A stretch of DNA of 11,070 bases from contig MHXC01000011.1 in NCBI GenBank assembly GCA_001824325.1, positions 6,714 through 17,783 of the forward strand. Direction: 5' to 3'. This document shows positions 1 to 7,181 of this stretch, in pieces; within the stretch, counting starts at the first letter, position 1; each line of letters opens with the position of its first letter. The notes under the pieces were generated by a model. The model was given only the letters and a program-made list of their open reading frames with translations, was not told where the DNA came from and made no database searches. Source of the DNA: Parcubacteria group bacterium RIFCSPHIGHO2_01_FULL_47_10b (GTDB lineage Bacteria; Patescibacteriota; Minisyncoccia; 2-01-FULL-47-10). Position numbers and translations under genes: made by a program.

Positions 1-2955
1 TTTTAATGACACAAAGCCCAGCTTTTCCACGGCATATTTTTTGATTTCGTCGAGCGGTGCGCTTGTGGCTATAAGCCGTCGGACTTCTTCGTCGACGAAC
101 AAAATTTCATAGATGGCGATGCGGCCTTTGTAGCCCTGCTCGTTACATATCTCGCAGCCGGGACCTGGTTTGTAAATCGCGATGGGCTGCCCGCGAAGTT
201 CTTGGGCGACATAACTGTTGGGCGATCGCTCAATTTCTTCGTTGATTTTCTGTTTGAGCTCATCGGTGACAGAGTCGTCGAGCTGTTTGCATTCCGGACA
301 GAGTCGGCGGACAAGGCGTTGCGCCATAATCACGTTCAAAGAAGCAGAAATGTCTTGATCAGAAATGCCTAAGTTGTCCATGCGCTTGATGGTACCCAGC
401 GCGTCATTGGTATGGACCGTCGAGAAAATTAAGTGACCGGTGAGCGCGGCCTGAATCGCTGTTTGCGCCGTGTCGTAGTCTCGGATTTCTCCTACCATCA
501 TGATGTCGGGGTCTTGGCGCAAGAGCGATCGAAGCGCGGTTGAGAATGTGTAGCCGGAGTCGGGATTGACTTGGGTTTGCATGATGCCGGCGAGCTTGTA
601 CTCGATCGGATTCTCGATCGTGATGATTTTCTCGGAGCCGGTGTTGAGCATGTTCAGAAGCGCGTACAGCGTGGTGGTTTTACCGGCGCCCGTGGGTCCG
701 GTGTTGAGGAGCATGCCGTTTGGTTTTCGAAGTTCTTTCATTAATTGCGCGAGTATTTTGGGATGCATGCCCAGCGTTTCGAGCTTGAGAGATTCGATAT
801 TTGGGTTGAGCAAACGAAGCACTGCGGTTTCGCCGTAGCCGCCGGGGATAACAGAGGTGCGGATGTCAAAGGTAGCGTCGCCAAGTTCTACGGCAAAGCG
901 GCCTTCTTGGATTTCGGAATAGGTGCCGACTTTGAGACCGGACAACTCCTTCACCTCTGCGATCAATGGCAAATAGAGTTTTTTCGGTACCTCCGCGATC
1001 GGTTGCAAGACGCCGTCAACGCGAAATCGAACTTCAAAATTATCTTTGCCTGGCTCGAAGTGGATATCGCTGGCATCCATGAGCTTCGCCGCAGCCATTG
1101 ACCAATGGAGCAACTCGTCGAGGTCTGCCTCGGCAAGCCGCTGCTCGATAAATGATTTTCGGAGGTTGTCTTTGGTGAGCGCGGCAATAATGTCTTTCGG
1201 AATGCGGAGCGTGCTGGACAAAAGCGCCAACACTGCCTTACCATAGAGCTCTTCGATGTAGCGGGCATCGCCGGCTACGCGCTGGATTTCTTCGAGGGAC
1301 GTTGTGCCGTCGAGCACTTTCAATAGGCCGTGCTGCAACAGCGTTACCATCCCCTGCTCCATCGCCGTTTTGCGGATGTCGTACGAGGTGGCGTCTTCGA
1401 GAATGAGCCGCTCGATCATGTCGTCCATGGGGAACATTTCGAAAATACCCGTTTGGCCTTTGTAACCGGTGCCAAAGCAGTCTTCACACCCGACTGCTTT
1501 CCATGCTTTGGTGAAATTTTCCGGCGGCGTGACTTTGGCGCGCGGCGACACAAGCGCGAGCGCTTTTACCATTGCCTCTTTCATGTCGACTGACACGTCG
1601 TATTCTTGTTTGCATTTCGGGCAGAGTTCGCGCACGAGGCGTTGCGCAATAATGAGCGACAGTGAGGCGGGAATAAGCGAGCGCTGGACATTTAAGTTGC
1701 GGAGACGCGGCACAGCACCGGCGGCGTCGTTGGTATGTAATGTCGAAAGCACCAAGTGACCCGTTAAAGCGGCGTTGATTGCCATATTAGCCGAGTCAGT
1801 GCTGCGGATTTCGCCGACGAGAATAACGTCGGGGTCTTGGCGGACGATTGCGGAGAGTCCCTGTTCGAACGTGTACCCTTCGCGGTCGTTGACTTGGGTT
1901 TGGGTGATGCCGGGGATTTGATACTCGATCGGGTTTTCAATAGTAATAATGTTGATTTCCGGACTGTTGATTTCGTTGAGCGCGGAGTAGAGCGTGGTGG
2001 TTTTACCGGAACCGGTTGGGCCGGTGGTTAGTATGAGCCCGTTTGGTTTGTCGAGTGCGGCTTTAATACGGCGGAGTTGTTCCGGGTGCATGCCCATTTC
2101 TTTGAGGATAAGGTCTACGACGCTAACGCCGAGCAAACGCATGACAATGGTTTCACCGCCGTGGCCGCTGGGGAGAATGGAAACACGAACGTCGATGTTA
2201 CTTTTCGGCACATCTTTGACGTCTTCGATGCGTACCGTAAAGCGGCCGTCTTGATTGGTGTTGTGGAGGTTGAGCTTGAGGCCCGCGAGAATTTTTATAC
2301 GAGACACAACGTAGTGATACACTATCGGATCGAGTTGTGCGATGTCATGTAAAACGCCGTCCACGCGATAGCGCAATGTTGTATGTGTGTCATAGGCGTC
2401 AAGGTGGATATCGCTTGATTTTGCCTTGAATGATCCAATAAAGACCGCTGCCATGAGCTCTGACGTTGAGGTTGTGAGGCGTTCGATTTCAGAACCGACT
2501 TCTTGGATCGAGTGCGCTTTGCGACTGAATTTTTCCCATGCGTCGCGAGAAATGTGAAAAATGCCTTCAACTGCAAACTGTGGGGCTTTGTACAGAGTAT
2601 AAAATTCCCACGCTTTATTGAGCGAGCTCTCGGATACGACCATAACGTTGAAGATGTATCCCTGGGCGTGGAGCGAGTCAATGGTTTTTTTGGTTTCCAG
2701 GAGGCGAGGGTCAAACACGCCGACGTGGAGTTTTTTGCCGGTATTTTGAATAATGGCAAGTTTCGCCCGACGCGATTCTTGCTCGGGAATGAGAATCAAG
2801 CTATCAAGATCGATGGGAGATGTTCGCAGATTGACGTACGGCAAATGTAACGCAAGCGCTCGCTCCTGCGTTAGCCGTTCCTCTTGCGCGCGGGTGACTT
2901 GGCCAATATATTCACCACGCTCAAAATCCGTATCAAAGGAATATCTCCCTGGCAT
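1..2955 (-). CDS. pilB: Tandem double-headed GspE/PilB-family pilus assembly ATPase, incomplete at the left edge
   Basis: Cytoplasmic hexameric motor ATPase that powers type IV pilus or type II secretion pseudopilus extension. One uninterrupted frame from ATG 2955 gives 985 codons with no stop. Residues about 26-125 resemble the GspE/PilB N-terminal domain, without the usual first half of a c-di-GMP-binding MshEN. Module 1 (about 150-561) has Walker A GPTGSGKTT at 312-320, Asp box E340/E344, Walker B with E382, His box H400/H407, and zinc cysteines C445, C448, C490, C493. After a linker of about 40 residues, module 2 (about 605 onward) repeats the set: Walker A 753-761, E781/E785, E823, H841/H848, C886, C889, C934, C937. 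It lacks its own N-terminal domain. By alignment with module 1, roughly 30 residues should lie beyond the edge. The usual family length is about 550-600. It follows the DHH-like gene by 26 bases, so co-transcription is likely. No clear ribosome binding site precedes the ATG. Confidence 0.93.
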   Translation of the reverse strand, partial: MPGRYSFDTDFERGEYIGQVTRAQEERLTQERALALHLPYVNLRTSPIDLDSLILIPEQESRRAKLAIIQNTGKKLHVGVFDPRLLETKKTIDSLHAQGYIFNVMVVSESSLNKAWEFYTLYKAPQFAVEGIFHISRDAWEKFSRKAHSIQEVGSEIERLTTSTSELMAAVFIGSFKAKSSDIHLDAYDTHTTLRYRVDGVLHDIAQLDPIVYHYVVSRIKILAGLKLNLHNTNQDGRFTVRIEDVKDVPKSNIDVRVSILPSGHGGETIVMRLLGVSVVDLILKEMGMHPEQLRRIKAALDKPNGLILTTGPTGSGKTTTLYSALNEINSPEINIITIENPIEYQIPGITQTQVNDREGYTFEQGLSAIVRQDPDVILVGEIRSTDSANMAINAALTGHLVLSTLHTNDAAGAVPRLRNLNVQRSLIPASLSLIIAQRLVRELCPKCKQEYDVSVDMKEAMVKALALVSPRAKVTPPENFTKAWKAVGCEDCFGTGYKGQTGIFEMFPMDDMIERLILEDATSYDIRKTAMEQGMVTLLQHGLLKVLDGTTSLEEIQRVAGDARYIEELYGKAVLALLSSTLRIPKDIIAALTKDNLRKSFIEQRLAEADLDELLHWSMAAAKLMDASDIHFEPGKDNFEVRFRVDGVLQPIAEVPKKLYLPLIAEVKELSGLKVGTYSEIQEGRFAVELGDATFDIRTSVIPGGYGETAVLRLLNPNIESLKLETLGMHPKILAQLMKELRKPNGMLLNTGPTGAGKTTTLYALLNMLNTGSEKIITIENPIEYKLAGIMQTQVNPDSGYTFSTALRSLLRQDPDIMMVGEIRDYDTAQTAIQAALTGHLIFSTVHTNDALGTIKRMDNLGISDQDISASLNVIMAQRLVRRLCPECKQLDDSVTDELKQKINEEIERSPNSYVAQELRGQPIAIYKPGPGCEICNEQGYKGRIAIYEILFVDEEVRRLIATSAPLDEIKKYAVEKLGFVSLK

Positions 2956-2981
2956 AGATGTATGCCTGTATTGTACTACTT

Positions 2982-4133
2982 CTAGAGCTCCTTGGCTAAT
3001 AGGTCGAATATGTGCTGTTGTGCGCCCTGAATATCTCGGAATTGTACGCGAAATACGAGTTTTTGGTTTTTAAGCACGCCTCCAAGCGGTTTTGCGAGCC
3101 GGCGCAGCTGCTCTTCTCCGTTGTATAAAATGCCTCGCACGCGACGCGTCGTTTCGGGCTGCCAGAGCAGTAATACGAGATTTCCATTTTTGATCGAGTT
3201 GGCGATTTCGTCGACAACTTGAGGCACGTCCTTTGACGAGCTTTCTGATGAGATAAAATCGTCCGGCGTGACGAATGTATGTACCAACCCAAGTTCGGGT
3301 TTTGTCTCGAGACGCCCAAGGGCTCGCCCCCAAAGCTTGAGGAGTGGGAGCGACTTGGTTCGGTAGAGGTGTTTGATAATTGTCTGCTGGTCTGCCTTAT
3401 GTTCCAGCAGCACTGATGCCGCATGGAACGAGTCGGGAGTCGTGCGGGCGCTTTCGAAATTGCGCGTCGAGGTGATAATGCCAGCGAGAAGCGCAGTGGC
3501 TGCTTGGGGTGTGAGCGTCTGTGGCGCTGATTCGGTTATAAGCGAAAGGACGATTTCAGCAAGCGATGCGCTTGTAATTTTGTGCAGATGAACCTGGCCG
3601 AATTGGGTATTATTCGGATTGTTGTCTATGGAAATGAGCGGCGTGTCGTATAATAGGCGTTTGTTTTGTGCCTGAATATCAGATAATTGTTCGATGTTGT
3701 TTGCCCCGACAGTGATGACGAGATCGATGGTACCCGGGATAAGCTCGGTTGAAACGGCGTTGGCGACAATCTCGTCGCTTCGGGGTGCGTCTGTTGGTGG
3801 GTCGACTTCGAGTGAAAATGTGAGCAGGTTGTTTTTGTCGTCTATGTCATACGTGACTGATTGCACCGGGGCTCTCTTTGTGTCTAGGGTTATTTTGAGC
3901 TGGGCAGTTGTACGGAGCGTTGTTTGTATATTCTGGAAAGAGGGTAAAAATTGGAGCGCTTCTGGGGATGCGCCGGTAGCCACTAGTTGGGGTTTTTTCC
4001 CAAGCTCATTCAGCACATCGTAGAGCCCGAGAGCTGCGGCAAGCGCATCATTGCTCGGATTTTTCGGAGTAGCAACGAGGATATTCGTTGCTTGTGAGAT
4101 GAGTTTATTTGCTTGTATGAGGGAGTCTTTCAT
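2982..4133 (-). CDS. Degenerate DHH/DHHA1-family protein (probable pseudo-phosphoesterase)
   Basis: 383 residues, soluble, no signal peptide. The layout matches NrnA/RecJ-like DHH phosphoesterases that cleave nanoRNA, pAp or cyclic dinucleotides, but the metal ligands are mostly gone. The first motif, normally HxNPDxD, reads PKNPSND at 23-29 (His to Pro, first Asp to Ser, last Asp kept). The signature DHH reads DNN at 170-172, in an otherwise canonical IDxxPxNTxFG context. The usual TDTG reads TSTR at 221-224. The DHHA1 GGGHxxAAG motif is replaced by GGVLKNQKL at 351-359. The helix-rich segment at 231-276 still matches the family well. I infer a non-catalytic fold kept for binding or a structural role. 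The open frame and tidy spacing argue against a pseudogene. It lies 26 bases upstream of the double PilB gene in the same direction, suggesting an operon. The role is unknown. Fold assignment is fairly confident; loss of activity is inferred. Confidence 0.8.
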   Translation of the reverse strand: MKDSLIQANKLISQATNILVATPKNPSNDALAAALGLYDVLNELGKKPQLVATGASPEALQFLPSFQNIQTTLRTTAQLKITLDTKRAPVQSVTYDIDDKNNLLTFSLEVDPPTDAPRSDEIVANAVSTELIPGTIDLVITVGANNIEQLSDIQAQNKRLLYDTPLISIDNNPNNTQFGQVHLHKITSASLAEIVLSLITESAPQTLTPQAATALLAGIITSTRNFESARTTPDSFHAASVLLEHKADQQTIIKHLYRTKSLPLLKLWGRALGRLETKPELGLVHTFVTPDDFISSESSSKDVPQVVDEIANSIKNGNLVLLLWQPETTRRVRGILYNGEEQLRRLAKPLGGVLKNQKLVFRVQFRDIQGAQQHIFDLLAKEL

Positions 4134-4182
4134 GGGGGCGGATTGATTGTGCCGTGGTTACTAATAACGTTGCCAACAGCAT

Positions 4183-4211
4183 AGACTACTGGGGGCGATA
4201 GGGGTTGTCAA
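4183..4211 (-). promoter_or_regulatory. Candidate promoter for the DHH-like/pilB operon
   Basis: Read on the minus strand, a perfect TTGACA lies at 4211-4206. A 17-base spacer leads to TAGTCT at 4188-4183, a weak -10. An alternative -10, TATGCT at 4183-4178, is too far away (22-base spacer). The leader would be about 45 bases. It lies in the 135-base divergent gap, back to back with the tsaE promoter candidate. The same gap holds two copies of GGGGGCG (4134-4140 and 4191-4197) of unknown meaning. Confidence 0.3.
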
Positions 4212-4233
4212 GGATCGCGGCTGTAAGATTTTT

Positions 4234-4262
4234 TTGCGCCCAGCAATCATATGGACTAGAAT
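4234..4262 (+). promoter_or_regulatory. Candidate promoter for tsaE, probably giving a leaderless mRNA
   Basis: A good -10 hexamer, TAGAAT at 4257-4262, is preceded at 17 bases by TTGCGC (4234-4239), a weak -35. Only six bases separate the -10 from ATG 4269, so transcription would start at or next to the start codon. No Shine-Dalgarno sequence is present. Confidence 0.4.
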
Positions 4263-4268
4263 GATATT

Positions 4269-4742
4269 ATGAAACGTGCTGAGAATAATACGAATATACG
4301 CACCCGTAACGCCGAGGAAACAAAAAAAATTGCCGCCGAGATGGGACGGAAATTACTGGTGGACATACAAGCTGGCGCGGTTACAGGGCCGGTGATTTTG
4401 GCGTTGCAAGGCGATCTGGGTGCTGGAAAAACAACGTTTGTGCAGGGCTTGGCATCGGGGCTAGGCATTGACGCACGAGTGACCAGCCCAACATTTACGA
4501 TTATGCAGCGATACCCCATTCCCGGACTCAATGGGTCGCTCTATCATATTGATTGCTATCGACTGGAGGGCGGCGAACAATTAGATGCGATCCACTTCAA
4601 TGATATTGTAGCTGACTCGCGAAGTATTATTGCTATTGAATGGCCGGAACGGGTTGGGGCGCGGGTGCCACGAGGCGCACACACAGTGAAATTTCGTGAG
4701 GGGAGGAGGGATGAGAGAGAAATAGAGATTGATTTTTCGTAG
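4269..4742 (+). CDS. tsaE: TsaE, tRNA t6A biosynthesis ATPase
   Basis: 157 residues, the usual size for this P-loop protein. TsaE acts with TsaB and TsaD to install N6-threonylcarbamoyl on A37 of ANN-decoding tRNAs, driving turnover of the TsaBD complex by ATP hydrolysis in the cytoplasm. Visible motifs in family order are Walker A GDLGAGKTT at 48-56, the SPTF motif at 73-76 (switch I region), HIDCYRL at 93-99 and the EWPER motif at 124-128. The N-terminal 20 residues are polar and poorly conserved. ATG 4269 follows the divergent gap directly and has a -10-like box just upstream. The gene stands alone; tsaB and tsaD are not in the window. The stop TAG at 4740-4742 overlaps the promoter region of the next operon. 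Identification is secure. Confidence 0.95.
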   Translation: MKRAENNTNIRTRNAEETKKIAAEMGRKLLVDIQAGAVTGPVILALQGDLGAGKTTFVQGLASGLGIDARVTSPTFTIMQRYPIPGLNGSLYHIDCYRLEGGEQLDAIHFNDIVADSRSIIAIEWPERVGARVPRGAHTVKFREGRRDEREIEIDFS

Positions 4743-4756
4743 AAAAACGCTAGAAT
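4729..4756 (+). promoter_or_regulatory. Candidate promoter for the MacA/MacB-like efflux operon
   Basis: TTGATT at 4729-4734 (4 of 6 to consensus), a 16-base spacer, then TAGAAT at 4751-4756 (5 of 6). The expected start point is near 4763, about 20 bases before ATG 4784. The -35 sits inside the last codons of tsaE. The -10 context CTAGAATGA/GCTAGAATGA is nearly the same as in front of tsaE. Confidence 0.42.
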
Positions 4757-4783
4757 GAACGCTCTACCTCGTAATTGAGACGT

Positions 4784-6487
4784 ATGCAAAAAACCGATAT
4801 TCACAGAATAAAAAAGCATTGGAAGCGGTGGGCTATGGTCGTTGCTGCAGTCCTTATTATCAGTATTATCGCTATTGCCAATAGGAGCGGTTCTCAAGAT
4901 AAAGCACTTGATCTCGTTACTGTTACGAAGCACGACATTGTCGAGCTGGTGAGTTTAACGGGGAGGGTTCGGTCAGTTCATGAAATGGACTTGGCATTTG
5001 AGCAAAGTGGCAAGGTGGAGCAATCATTCGTTAGTGTCGGCGATATGGTGAAGGCCGGCACTGTGCTGGTTACGCTGACAAGTAGTGATCTACAAGCGCA
5101 ACTCGCACAGGCACAGAGCTTATGGGCGGGCGAAAAGGCTAAATTACTCGAGCTTCAGTTAGGCGCTCGGCCGGAGGAGATAGCGGTTGACCAGACAAAT
5201 CTTTCAAATGCCGATATTGCACTGAGCGATGCTCGGGCGAATGTCGAAAGGGTGAGCGCAAAGGCCAGTGCAGACTTGGAAACCGCATTGAGCGGTGGCC
5301 TATCAGAAGGAACAAAGGCTGCTACGGTCGGCAAGAATGCGCTTCTTACTATTAGTCAAATCCAGGGCGATCACTTTACTTATAAAGACCAAGATAATAC
5401 CGCTGTTGCAGAAGCTAAGGGAAGGGCAGTGTTTGCCCTCTTTGGCGTAGAAAACGCTGATTGGTGGCAGCCAGAAAGCATCGGTATGTTAAGCGGCGGA
5501 TTGTATAGAACTCTCGCTGCTCCGAACATGGCTTTTTCTCAAGATGGAACAATGGGATTGCTTGTGCAAACAAAAAGTGCACTCGAGCTTACTGCAATTG
5601 CTTTGGACGCCGTCAATATAAAAGATGTGTTGTCAACGACAGAAAAAAGCGACCTTGCGAGCGAAAAGGTGTCCGTGAGTACGGCTCTGGCGAATGTATC
5701 GAATAAGTTACAGGCAATTGCGGGGCAAAAAGCAGCGAACGATAGTTTTATACAGAATGCTGCAGAGAAACTGAATCAGTCGCAGAGCGCATATAATGCA
5801 GCAGAAAAGGAGTTGCTTTTGAAGCGAGCGCCGGCGACTACAGAGCAGCTTACTATACAGGGGGCACAGGTTCAAAATGCTGCTGGAAAAATTGCCGAGT
5901 TGAACGCGCGGCTGCAAAAGACCCGATTGTACTCCCCTATTGATGGCGTAGTGACACGGAATGATGCAAAGATTGGAGAAATTGTTTCTGCAAACGAAGT
6001 TGTGGTTTCGATCATTGCCAATCAAGATCTAGAGATTGTCGCCAATGTCCCCGAAGCGGATATTGCCAGAGTTGCAGTAGGAAATACGGCACATCTTACG
6101 CTTGATGCATTTGGGTTTGACGAGTCGTTTGAGGCAACAGTGGTACGGATACATCCGGCAGAAACCATCATCGAAGGCGTGCCTACATACGAAACTATAT
6201 TTCAACTGGCTACTACCGATGATAGGGTTAAATCAGGCATGACTGCCAATCTCGACATCAAGACTGCTGAAAAAAAGGATATTTTGGCTATCCCACAGCG
6301 CGCTATCGTAAGTAAAGACGGCCAAAAAGTTGTGCGCGTGTGGGGCGGAACAGGAACGAAAACTTCTGTTACAGCGGAAGTGCAAGTTACAACTGGGCTG
6401 AAGGGCCAGGATGGATATATCGAAATTGTGTCCGGTCTCAACGAAGGCGATCAGGTGGTTATAGACGAGGGGGGCCGAAGCATGTAG
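4784..6487 (+). CDS. HlyD/MacA-type membrane-fusion (periplasmic adaptor) protein
   Basis: 567 residues from ATG 4784. A TTG at 4775 would add three residues, but the ATG is preferred. A cationic N-terminus precedes one membrane anchor at about 17-33, with no lipobox cysteine. Then come a beta-barrel/lipoyl half at about 45-100, a long helical hairpin, the second lipoyl half at about 380-415 (motif YSPIDGVV at 383-390), a beta-barrel at about 415-495 and a membrane-proximal domain at about 498-567. Such adaptors connect a MacB-like transporter to an exit path across the envelope. The hairpin is interrupted at about 170-290 by a less regular segment holding a W/F-rich patch, so the protein is much longer than the roughly 370-400 residues of classical MacA. 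The ATPase gene begins 7 bases after the TAG stop, so the two are co-transcribed. Substrate unknown; peptides, lipids or antibiotics are typical of the family. Confidence 0.88.
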   Translation: MQKTDIHRIKKHWKRWAMVVAAVLIISIIAIANRSGSQDKALDLVTVTKHDIVELVSLTGRVRSVHEMDLAFEQSGKVEQSFVSVGDMVKAGTVLVTLTSSDLQAQLAQAQSLWAGEKAKLLELQLGARPEEIAVDQTNLSNADIALSDARANVERVSAKASADLETALSGGLSEGTKAATVGKNALLTISQIQGDHFTYKDQDNTAVAEAKGRAVFALFGVENADWWQPESIGMLSGGLYRTLAAPNMAFSQDGTMGLLVQTKSALELTAIALDAVNIKDVLSTTEKSDLASEKVSVSTALANVSNKLQAIAGQKAANDSFIQNAAEKLNQSQSAYNAAEKELLLKRAPATTEQLTIQGAQVQNAAGKIAELNARLQKTRLYSPIDGVVTRNDAKIGEIVSANEVVVSIIANQDLEIVANVPEADIARVAVGNTAHLTLDAFGFDESFEATVVRIHPAETIIEGVPTYETIFQLATTDDRVKSGMTANLDIKTAEKKDILAIPQRAIVSKDGQKVVRVWGGTGTKTSVTAEVQVTTGLKGQDGYIEIVSGLNEGDQVVIDEGGRSM

Positions 6488-6494
6488 AGCTATT

Positions 6495-7178
6495 ATGGCC
6501 TTAATTGAAGTTGCAACTCTGGAAAAAACGTTCGAATTCGATGGCGTGGCCACACGAGTTTTGAAGGGGATTACCTTTGGTATCGAAAAAGGGGAATTTG
6601 TTGCGATTATGGGTCCGTCGGGATCGGGAAAATCAACGCTGCTACATATATTAGGACTTCTCGATGACATTACCCGCGGAACGTATTTTTTTGACGGCCA
6701 GTCAGTCGAGCAGATGGACGAGCTAGCACAAGCTGCGTTCCGAAACCAGAGAATGGGGTTTGTATTTCAGGCGTTCAATTTGCTTTCGCGTATTAGCGTA
6801 ATGGATAACGTGAAACTTCCACTGGCATATTCAAAGGTCCCTGAAAAAACATGGAATAACGTGGCGTTTCAGTCATTGCAGGCAGTGGGACTCGAACACC
6901 GCATTGATTATCAGCCGACGCGGCTGTCTGGCGGAGAGCGTCAGCGGGCTGCGATTGCTCGGGCTTTGGTAAATAATCCGGAAGTGATTTTTGCCGATGA
7001 GCCAACGGGCAACCTGGATTCGAAATCGGGAGAGCACGTGATGGGAATTTTAGATGGATTAAATAAAAAGCTGAAGCACACGATCATTTTAGTTACGCAC
7101 GATGTGAACATTGCGAAATATGCACACCGCGTGATCAAAATTAAAGACGGCCAGATCGAAAGCGACAAGCACCATTAA
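6495..7178 (+). CDS. ABC transporter ATP-binding protein, MacB/LolD type
   Basis: 227 residues, normal for the stand-alone LolD/MacB-type ATPase. It hydrolyses ATP on the cytoplasmic face to drive the mechanotransmission cycle of the following FtsX-like permease. All motifs are intact: Walker A GPSGSGKST at 40-48, Q-loop Q92 (FQAFNLL), signature LSGGERQR at 144-151, Walker B VIFADEP at 164-170 with catalytic E169, D-loop near 173-175 and switch H202. The FQAFNLL and ADEPTGNLD motifs place it in the MacB/LolD/FtsE group rather than among import ATPases. It begins 7 bases after the adaptor gene and ends 3 bases before the permease. There is no Shine-Dalgarno sequence; translation may depend on coupling or an unstructured start. 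In classical MacB the ATPase and permease are one chain; here they are separate, as in many Gram-positives. Confidence 0.95.
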   Translation: MALIEVATLEKTFEFDGVATRVLKGITFGIEKGEFVAIMGPSGSGKSTLLHILGLLDDITRGTYFFDGQSVEQMDELAQAAFRNQRMGFVFQAFNLLSRISVMDNVKLPLAYSKVPEKTWNNVAFQSLQAVGLEHRIDYQPTRLSGGERQRAAIARALVNNPEVIFADEPTGNLDSKSGEHVMGILDGLNKKLKHTIILVTHDVNIAKYAHRVIKIKDGQIESDKHH

Positions 7179-7181
7179 TAT

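Noticed and set aside
220-230. Palindrome GCGATCGC here and again near 9065, as a possible abundant repeat of the HIP1 kind.
   Set aside because: Only scattered copies occur inside coding sequence; two copies in 11 kb do not establish enrichment.
566-2352. Several plus-strand and alternative-frame open stretches of 60-118 codons across the pilB region.
   Set aside because: They lie opposite or out of phase with a long ATPase frame with intact motifs, have no family similarity and are caused by its codon composition.
2988-2993. AAGGAG on the minus strand as a ribosome binding site for the double pilB.
   Set aside because: It lies more than 30 bases before ATG 2955, no start codon follows at a normal distance, and it is part of the last codons of the DHH-like gene.
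4775-4783. TTG at 4775 as the start of the adaptor protein.
   Set aside because: It adds only three residues, is a rarer start codon, and ATG 4784 is equally well placed relative to the promoter.
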